From Deltaproteobacteria bacterium (GTDB lineage: Bacteria > Desulfobacterota > Desulfobaccia > Desulfobaccales > 0-14-0-80-60-11): 6,547 nucleotides of DNA. The DNA lies in contig JAKAGH010000180.1 in NCBI GenBank assembly GCA_021817645.1, positions 1-6,547 on the forward strand, written 5' to 3'. Position 1 is the first letter of the stretch; each line of letters begins with the position of its first letter. Positions 1 through 5,000 of this stretch are shown here, piece after piece. The translations under genes were made by a program, and so were the position numbers. The notes beneath the pieces were generated by a model, which worked only from the letters and a program-made list of their open reading frames with translations, searched no databases and was not told the origin of the DNA.

Positions 1-22
1 AACTAAAATAAGGGAGACACCG

Positions 23-733
23 ATGGCCAAACATGGCAAGCGATATCGGGAGGTGGCCGCCAAGATAGACTCCGGCCACCGCTACCCCTACCAGGAAGCA
101 GTAGGTTTAGCCTTAGAGACGGCCAGCAGCAAGTTTGACGAGACCCTGGAAACCGCGGTGGCGTTGGGGGTCAACCCCAAGCACGCGGACCAGATGGTCC
201 GGGGCGCGGTGGTGCTGCCCCATGGCCTGGGCAAGACCGTACGGGTCCTGGTATTCGCTAAAGGGGAAAAGGAAAAAGAGGCCCTGGACGCCGGCGCCGA
301 CGTTGTCGGGGCCGAAGATTTGGTTGAGCGGATCAAGGGCGGCTGGATGGATTTTGATAAGGCCGTGGCCACCCCGGATTTGATGGGCCAGGTAGGGAAG
401 ATCGGCAAAATTTTGGGCCCCCGGGGCTTGATGCCCAACGTCAAGGTGGGCACCGTGACCTTTGACGTGGCCAAGGCGGTCAATGACCTCAAGGGCGGCA
501 AGGTGGATTTCCGGGTGGACCGGGCCGGCGTGGTGCATGCGCCGGTGGGCAAGGTGTCTTTCGGGGCCGACAAGCTCCTGCAGAACCTGGCGGCCTTGAT
601 GGACACGCTGATGCGCCTGAAGCCCGCCACCAGCAAAGGCGCTTATCTGAAGGGCATCCATCTGTCCACCACTATGGGGCCGGGCATCCCGGTGGACGCC
701 GCGGATGTCAAGAATTTGATACGCCTGCTCTAA
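23..733 (+). CDS. rplA: 50S ribosomal protein L1
   Basis: L1 binds 23S rRNA to form the mobile L1 stalk that helps release deacylated tRNA from the E site. In many bacteria it also represses its own mRNA through a site upstream of rplK, which lies outside this window. The 236-residue product matches the usual length (about 230-235). Visible family motifs are VNPKHADQMVRGAVVLPHG (50-68), GKTVRV (70-75), KILGPRGLMPN (129-139) and the C-terminal STTMG (215-219). By family architecture, domain I is built from both termini and domain II from about 70-160. The ATG has AGGGAG (11-16) six bases upstream and there is no competing start. A TAA at 4-6 is probably the stop of rplK, the usual upstream neighbour, though too little is present to prove it. 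Oddity: residue 140 is Val where the family usually has Pro (MPNPK). Identification is secure. Confidence 0.98.
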   Translation: MAKHGKRYREVAAKIDSGHRYPYQEAVGLALETASSKFDETLETAVALGVNPKHADQMVRGAVVLPHGLGKTVRVLVFAKGEKEKEALDAGADVVGAEDLVERIKGGWMDFDKAVATPDLMGQVGKIGKILGPRGLMPNVKVGTVTFDVAKAVNDLKGGKVDFRVDRAGVVHAPVGKVSFGADKLLQNLAALMDTLMRLKPATSKGAYLKGIHLSTTMGPGIPVDAADVKNLIRLL

Positions 734-738
734 GGAGG
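732..738 (+). promoter_or_regulatory. Shine-Dalgarno of rplJ overlapping the rplA stop
   Basis: AAGGAGG overlaps the last two bases of the rplA TAA (731-733) and lies five bases before the GTG at 744. It decides the start: the nearby ATG at 739-741 is out of frame with rplJ and abuts the SD, whereas the GTG has good spacing and gives the expected L10 N-terminus. The overlap suggests translational coupling of rplJ to rplA (inference). Confidence 0.85.
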
Positions 739-743
739 ATGGG

Positions 744-1364
744 GTGCGCAAACCAGAGAAAGCCGAGATCGTTCAAGAGATCCAGGACCGGATCGAGCGG
801 TCCCGCTTCAATATTTTAGCGGATTTCACCGGTCTGAAGGTGGAAGAGGTAACCCGGCTGCGGCGGCAGGTCCAGGAAGCTGAGGGAGAGGTGAAGGTGG
901 TGAAAAACACCCTGCTCTCCCGGGCCGCGGGCAAAGACAGCCCCATGGCCCACCTGAGTTCGCACTTTGTGGGTCCCAATGCGGTGACTTTCGGGTATGG
1001 CGACCCGGTGACCCTGGCCAAGGTGCTCATCAAGTTCGCCCAGGAAAAGCCGCAATTTAAACTCAAAGCCGGAGTGCTCTCCGGACAGGTATTGACGGCT
1101 GCGGAGTTGGAGGCTTTGTCCAAACTGCCGGACCGGGAAATCCTGTTGGCCCAGTTTTTGGGAGTCCTGCAGGGAGTGCCCACGGCGTTGGTGACCGTGT
1201 TGGCAGGGGTGATTCGGAACCTGCTCAACGTCCTGGTGGCCCTGAAGGATAAGAAAGCCGAAAGTGAGCCGGCCGCGGCTGCGGCCCCGGCTGAGGCTCC
1301 GGCTGAGCCCGAACCCGAGCCTGAGCCTGAGCCTGAGACCCCCAGCCCGGCGGCGGCTGAGTAG
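744..1364 (+). CDS. rplJ: 50S ribosomal protein L10, with Glu-Pro-rich C-terminal tail
   Basis: L10 anchors the L7/L12 stalk to 23S rRNA at the GTPase-associated centre, and the L10-(L12)n complex is the autorepressor of this operon in E. coli. The product is 206 residues, longer than E. coli L10 (about 165). The RNA-binding N-domain carries ADFTGL (26-31), VVKNTLLSRA (52-61) and HFVGPNA (74-80). The L12-binding helix runs from LPDRE (128-132) to about K171 and includes GVIRNLLNVL (155-164). It is about nine residues longer than in E. coli and resembles the longer helix known from Thermotoga, which carries three L12 dimers rather than two. After K171 comes a 35-residue tail with no Lys or Arg and ten Glu: Ala/Pro-rich first, then an alternating Glu-Pro run (188-198). 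The start is GTG. rplA ends 10 nt upstream, too close for the usual L10 leader RNA. Gene identity is certain; the role of the tail is unknown. Confidence 0.97.
   Translation: MRKPEKAEIVQEIQDRIERSRFNILADFTGLKVEEVTRLRRQVQEAEGEVKVVKNTLLSRAAGKDSPMAHLSSHFVGPNAVTFGYGDPVTLAKVLIKFAQEKPQFKLKAGVLSGQVLTAAELEALSKLPDREILLAQFLGVLQGVPTALVTVLAGVIRNLLNVLVALKDKKAESEPAAAAAPAEAPAEPEPEPEPEPETPSPAAAE
1305..1337 (+). repeat. Hexanucleotide repeat encoding Glu-Pro in rplJ
   Basis: Five and a half 6-bp units: GAGCCC, GAACCC, three perfect GAGCCT copies (1317-1334) and a final GAG. It encodes the alternating Glu-Pro run at L10 residues 188-198. Because the unit is six bases, slippage would lengthen or shorten the tail without changing frame. 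Confidence 0.85.
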
Positions 1365-1385
1365 ACGCAGGCCTGGGCCGGCGTC
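1364..1385 (+). promoter_or_regulatory. RNA hairpin at the rplJ stop
   Basis: GACGC (1364-1368) pairs with GCGTC (1381-1385). After one A/G mismatch, GGC (1370-1372) pairs with GCC (1377-1379) around the loop CTGG. It begins on the last base of the rplJ stop codon. No T run follows, so it does not look like an intrinsic terminator. It could stabilise or mark a processing point in the mRNA between rplJ and rplL (inference). It is short enough that chance is a real alternative. Confidence 0.35.
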
Positions 1386-1408
1386 ACCGTTAATAACTAA
1401 GGAAATCA

Positions 1409-1426
1409 TGCAACTCCAGGGTTGCA
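1409..1426 (+). promoter_or_regulatory. Perfect 6-bp hairpin in the rplJ-rplL spacer, inside a possible minicistron
   Basis: TGCAAC (1409-1414) and GTTGCA (1421-1426) are perfect complements around a six-base loop, with no T run after them. The hairpin sits within an eight-codon reading frame (ATG 1408 to TAG 1431, peptide MQLQGCS). That frame is preceded by AAGGA (1399-1403), a plausible ribosome-binding site four bases from the ATG. A structured minicistron could tune how many ribosomes reach rplL, which must be made in excess over L10. This is speculation; both elements are short enough to arise by chance. Confidence 0.3.
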
Positions 1427-1478
1427 GTTAGATTATGCGGTCAGCAAGATGCGCATGAGAGGATAAGGAGGAGTAACG

Positions 1479-1862
1479 ATGGCCATTTCCCACGCTGAGG
1501 TAGTCGACTACCTGGCCAACATGACGGTATTGGAGCTCTCCCAGCTCATCAAGGAGCTGGAAGAGAAGTTTGGGGTATCCGCGGCCGCACCCATGGCGGT
1601 GGCGGCGGTGGCTGCTCCCGGAGCGGCGGCCGCGCCCGTGGAAGAGGAAAAGACCGAATTCGATGTGGTCCTGACGGCCTGCGGCGCTAATAAGATCCAG
1701 GTGATCAAGGAAGTGCGGGCAGTCACCAGCCTGGGGCTGAAGGAAGCCAAGGAAGCGGTGGAAAACGCCCCCACGGTGTTGAAGGAAGCCATCTCCAAGG
1801 CCGAGGCCGAGGAAGTCAAGAAGAAGCTGGAGGCCCAAGGGGCTACCGTCGAGGTTAAATAG
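1479..1862 (+). CDS. rplL: 50S ribosomal protein L7/L12
   Basis: L7/L12 is the multicopy stalk protein that recruits translation factors (EF-Tu, EF-G, IF2) and stimulates their GTP hydrolysis. The 127-residue product shows the full architecture. The dimerising N-domain (about 1-33) includes LSQLIKELEEKFGVS; it is followed by a flexible Ala/Val/Pro-rich hinge (about 34-57) and a globular C-domain (about 59-127) ending GATVEVK. Factor-contact residues corresponding to E. coli K65, I69, K70, R73 and K84 are kept as K72, I76, K77, R80 and K91. Two normally Gly positions differ: Ala81 (E. coli G74) and Ser84 (G77, in SLGLKEAK). The ATG has AAGGAGG (1465-1471) seven bases upstream, and an in-frame TAA at 1464-1466 rules out a longer start. 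This strong site fits the need for L12 in excess over L10. Confidence 0.98.
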   Translation: MAISHAEVVDYLANMTVLELSQLIKELEEKFGVSAAAPMAVAAVAAPGAAAAPVEEEKTEFDVVLTACGANKIQVIKEVRAVTSLGLKEAKEAVENAPTVLKEAISKAEAEEVKKKLEAQGATVEVK

Positions 1863-1879
1863 AGGCATAAAGGTGAAAT

Positions 1880-1943
1880 GGTGAAAAGGGAAAAAGGCGG
1901 ACTTTACTGCCTTGATTCCTTTTCCCCTCTTTCCCTTTTCCCC
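1880..1943 (+). repeat. Long imperfect purine/pyrimidine inverted repeat between rplL and rpoB
   Basis: The left arm 1880-1897 (purine-rich, with AAAAGGGAAAAAGG) pairs with the right arm 1926-1943 at 16 of 18 positions (mismatches 1882/1941 and 1894/1929), around a 28-base loop. The right half also contains CCTTTTCCCC twice as a direct repeat (1918-1927 and 1934-1943). GGTGAAA occurs twice on the left (1872-1878 and 1880-1886). The transcript would form a long hairpin, possibly an mRNA processing site like the RNase III site known in the E. coli rplL-rpoB spacer, or a dispersed intergenic palindrome. The pairing is seen directly; the role is inference. Confidence 0.65.
1916..1943 (+). repeat. 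28-nt pure polypyrimidine tract with mirror symmetry
   Basis: Every base from 1916 to 1943 is C or T. TTTTCCC (1920-1926) and CCCTTTT (1933-1939) are mirror images around six bases. Mirror-repeat polypyrimidine tracts can form intramolecular triplex DNA under supercoiling, and C/T-rich RNA can act as a loading or protein-binding region. No function is shown here. Confidence 0.6.
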
Positions 1944-1972
1944 GCGGCCGCCGAGGCTAAAGGGGAATTTTT
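1938..1972 (+). terminator. Candidate intrinsic attenuator before rpoB
   Basis: TTCCCC (1938-1943) pairs with GGGGAA (1962-1967), and inside it GGCC (1946-1949) pairs with GGCT (1955-1958, one G-T wobble) around GCCGA. The outer stem is followed immediately by TTTTT (1968-1972). A stem plus T run upstream of rpoB has the form of a weak intrinsic terminator. By analogy with the partial terminator known between rplL and rpoB in E. coli, it could lower polymerase-subunit output relative to ribosomal proteins. The internal loop and the short T run suggest only partial termination. The 5' strand of this stem is also part of the right arm of the 1880-1943 inverted repeat, so the two structures exclude each other. 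Confidence 0.42.
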
Positions 1973-1980
1973 AGTAAACC

Positions 1981-2006
1981 GGCCATCTTAAGGAGTACCC
2001 ATGGCC
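1981..2006 (+). promoter_or_regulatory. Hairpin enclosing the rpoB ribosome-binding site and start
   Basis: GGCCAT (1981-1986) is the exact complement of ATGGCC (2001-2006), the first two codons of rpoB. The 14-base loop carries AAGGAG (1990-1995), five bases before the ATG. In the folded form the start codon is base-paired while the Shine-Dalgarno is exposed. An in-frame TAA at 1989-1991 fixes the rpoB start at 2001. A translational control role is inference; a 6-bp stem may simply be melted by the ribosome. Confidence 0.4.
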
Positions 2007-5000
2007 AAAGCATTATCGCCTTTAAGAGCGTATCGCCAGAATTTCGGCAAGATCGAGCGGATCGTGGACATCTCTAATCTCATCGAGATGCAAAGGGAGT
2101 CCTATCTCCGTTTCTTGCAAAAAGATTTACCCCCCGTTGAACGCCAGGATTACGGGCTGCACGGGGTGTTTAGAAGCGTCTTTCCCATCAAAGACTTCAG
2201 CGGTGCGTGTTCGCTGGAGTTCGTGGACTATAGCCTGGGAGACCCCAAGTATGATGTAGACGAATGCCTGCAGCGGGGCATGACCTACGAGGTGCCGATG
2301 AAGATCCGGGTGCGCCTGGTGGTCTATGAAGTGGGCCCCGATGCCAAGACCCAGGCTATCCGGGACATCAAGGAGCAGGAAATCTATTTCGGCACTCTGC
2401 CCCTGATGACCGAACACGGCACTTTTATCATCAACGGCACGGAACGGGTAGTGGTCAGCCAGCTGCACCGCTCCCCGGGGTTGTTTATCGACCACGACCG
2501 GGCCAAGATCCACTCCAGCGGCAAGATCATCTATTCCGCCCGTCTCATCCCTCTGCGGGGGTCGTGGATCGATTTTGAATTTGACCCCAAAGATATCCTT
2601 TACGTGCGCATCGACCGGCGGCGGAAGTTTCCGGCCACTATCCTGCTGAAGGCTCTGGGTTACACCACCGAGCAGCTCCTCAATTTCTTCTATCAAACGG
2701 AAAAGATCTATCTGGAGGCGGAAACGGTCCGCCGCAAGTTCATCCCGGAACTCCTGGTGGACAAAACCTCCTCGGATGACATCCTGGACCCGAAAACCGG
2801 AGACGTCATCCATAAGAAAATGAAGCGCATCACCCCGGCGGTCATCGCCAAGCTGAAAAAGGCCAAGGTGGAGTACCTGTTCGGCTCCCCCGGGGACCTG
2901 GCGGGCAAAGTGGTGGCCCATGACATTCTGGACCCGGAGACCGGCGACGCCCTGGTGCTGTGCAACGAAGTGCTCTCCCAGGAAAAGGTGGAGCTGCTGC
3001 AGACCCGGGGAGTGAAGGAACTGGACCTCCTCTATATTGACGGGGTCAATGTCAGCCCGTGCCTGCGCAACACCCTGGTGGCGGACAAAACCGCCAACAT
3101 GGGCGAGGCTATCCTGGAGATTTACCGGCGGCTGCGTCCCAGCAACCGTCCCAACCCCGAAGTGGCGGGCACCTTTTTCCAGAACCTGTTCTTCAATGCC
3201 GAATACTACGATCTTTCCCCGGTGGGGCGGCTGAAGCTGAATCTGAAGCTTAGGCCCGAAGGGCAGGGACTGCCGCTCACGCAGACCACCCTGGTGCCCG
3301 ACGACATCCTCCTGGCAGTGCGGGAACTCATCTTCCAAAAAGACCGGGAAGGACCGGTGGACGACATCGACCACCTGGGCAACCGCCGGGTCCGGGCGGT
3401 GGGGGAACTCCTGGAGAATCAGTTCCGGGTGGGCCTGGTGCGCATGGAGCGGGCCATCAAGGAACGCATGGCCATCCAGGACCTGGATACCCTGATGCCC
3501 CATGACCTGATCAACGCCAAGCCGGTGCAGGCGGTGATCAAGGAATTTTTCGGCACTTCCCAGCTCTCACAGTTCATGGACCAGACCAACCCCTTGAGCG
3601 AAATCACCCACAAGCGGCGTCTGTCCGCCCTGGGACCTGGGGGCTTGACCCGGGAGCGGGCCGGTTTCGAAGTGCGGGACGTGCATCCCACCCACTACGG
3701 CCGGATCTGCCCCATTGAAACCCCGGAAGGTCCCAACATCGGTCTCATCGTCTCTCTGAGCACCTTCGCCCGGGTCAACGAGTTCGGGTTTATCGAGACC
3801 CCGTACCGGGTGGTGGAAAAAGGCCGGGTCACCCGGGAAGTCAGGTATTTGAGCGCCCTGGAGGAAGAAAACAAGATCATCGCCCAGGCCAACGCCCGCC
3901 TGGATGCGGAGGGCAGGTGCCTGGACGATCATATTGAGGCCCGGCACGGCGACCAGTACATTATGATCAGTCCGGAGAAGGTCGATTACCTGGACGTCTC
4001 TCCCAACCAGCTGGTCTCGGTGGCAGCGTCCTTGATCCCCTTCCTGGAGCATGACGACGCCAACCGCGCCTTGATGGGCTCCAACATGCAGCGCCAGGCG
4101 GTGCCGCTTCTGACCAGCAACGCGCCCATCGTGGGCACGGGCATGGAGGGAGTGGTGGCCCGGGATTCCGGGGTGACGATCGTGGCCCGCCGCAGCGGCG
4201 TGGTGGAAGACGTGGACTCCTCCCGTATCGTCATCCGGGCCGCGGAGCCCGCGCCGGGGGGCAACGGCTCGCCGGTGGATATCTATAAGCTGGTGAAGTT
4301 CCAGCGGACCAACCAGAATACCTGCTTCAACCAGCGGCCCATCGTCACGCAAGGGGACCGGGTGGAAAAAGGCCAGATCATCGCCGACGGCCCGGCCACG
4401 GCTACCGGAGAATTGGCCCTGGGCAAAAACGTGGTGGTGGCCTTCATGCCCTGGGGCGGCTACAACTTCGAAGATTCCATCCTGGTCAGCGAACGGCTGA
4501 TGAAGGAAGACGTCTTCACTTCCATCCACATTGAAGAATTCGAGGTCATGGCCCGGGACACCAAGCTGGGCAAAGAAGAGATCACCCGGGACATTCCCAA
4601 CGTGGGGGAAGAGGCTCTCCGCAACCTGGACGACAGCGGCATTATCCGTATCGGCGCCGAGGTCCGCCCCGGCGACATCCTGGTGGGCAAAATCACCCCC
4701 AAAGGGGAAACCCAGCTCACTCCGGAGGAAAAGCTGCTCCGGGCCATCTTCGGCGAGAAGGCCGGGGACGTGAAAGACACTTCCCTCAGAGTCCCCCCGG
4801 GGATCGAAGGGGTGGTGATCGACGCCCGGGTCTTTTCCCGGAAAGGCGTGGAAAAAGACGATCGCAGCCGCTCCATCGAAGATGAGGCGGTGGCCAAGCT
4901 CCAAAAAGACCAGGCGGACGAAATCGCCATCATTTCCCAGAGCTACCGCCAAAAAATGGCGGACCTGGTGGCCGGGAAAAAGGTGGAGGAGCCCCTGGAA

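Noticed and set aside
773..1409. Minus-strand frames opposite rplJ, including Ser-Gly repeat runs
   Set aside because: The repeats are the complement of the Glu-Pro hexamers in rplJ; there is no independent coding signal.
1407..1450. Possible promoter before rplL (TTGCAG at 1422-1427, TAGATT at 1430-1435)
   Set aside because: The -35-like and -10-like hexamers are poor and are not spaced about 17 bases from each other or from a better partner.
1581..1951. Three GCGGCCGC palindromes (1581-1588, 1626-1633, 1944-1951)
   Set aside because: Two follow from Ala codons in the L12 hinge and the third is in GC-rich spacer; this looks like composition rather than a functional site.
1957..1974. Small hairpin CTAAA / TTTAG
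   Set aside because: Five mostly A-T pairs would be too weak alone, and the bases are better explained by the terminator-like stem at 1938-1967.
1912..1977. Possible promoter before rpoB (TTGATT at 1912-1917, TAGTAA at 1972-1977)
   Set aside because: Spacing between the two is far too long and neither has a partner at the right distance.
2781..2957. Duplicated DILDP-TGD segments in β as a recent internal duplication
   Set aside because: The βi4 insertion is known to contain two related β-barrel-like units; this is ancient family architecture, not a recent event.
2127..3503. Minus-strand open frame of 458 codons opposite the 5' half of rpoB
   Set aside because: Same shadow effect: no motif, no plausible ribosome-binding context considered convincing, and full overlap with conserved β sequence.
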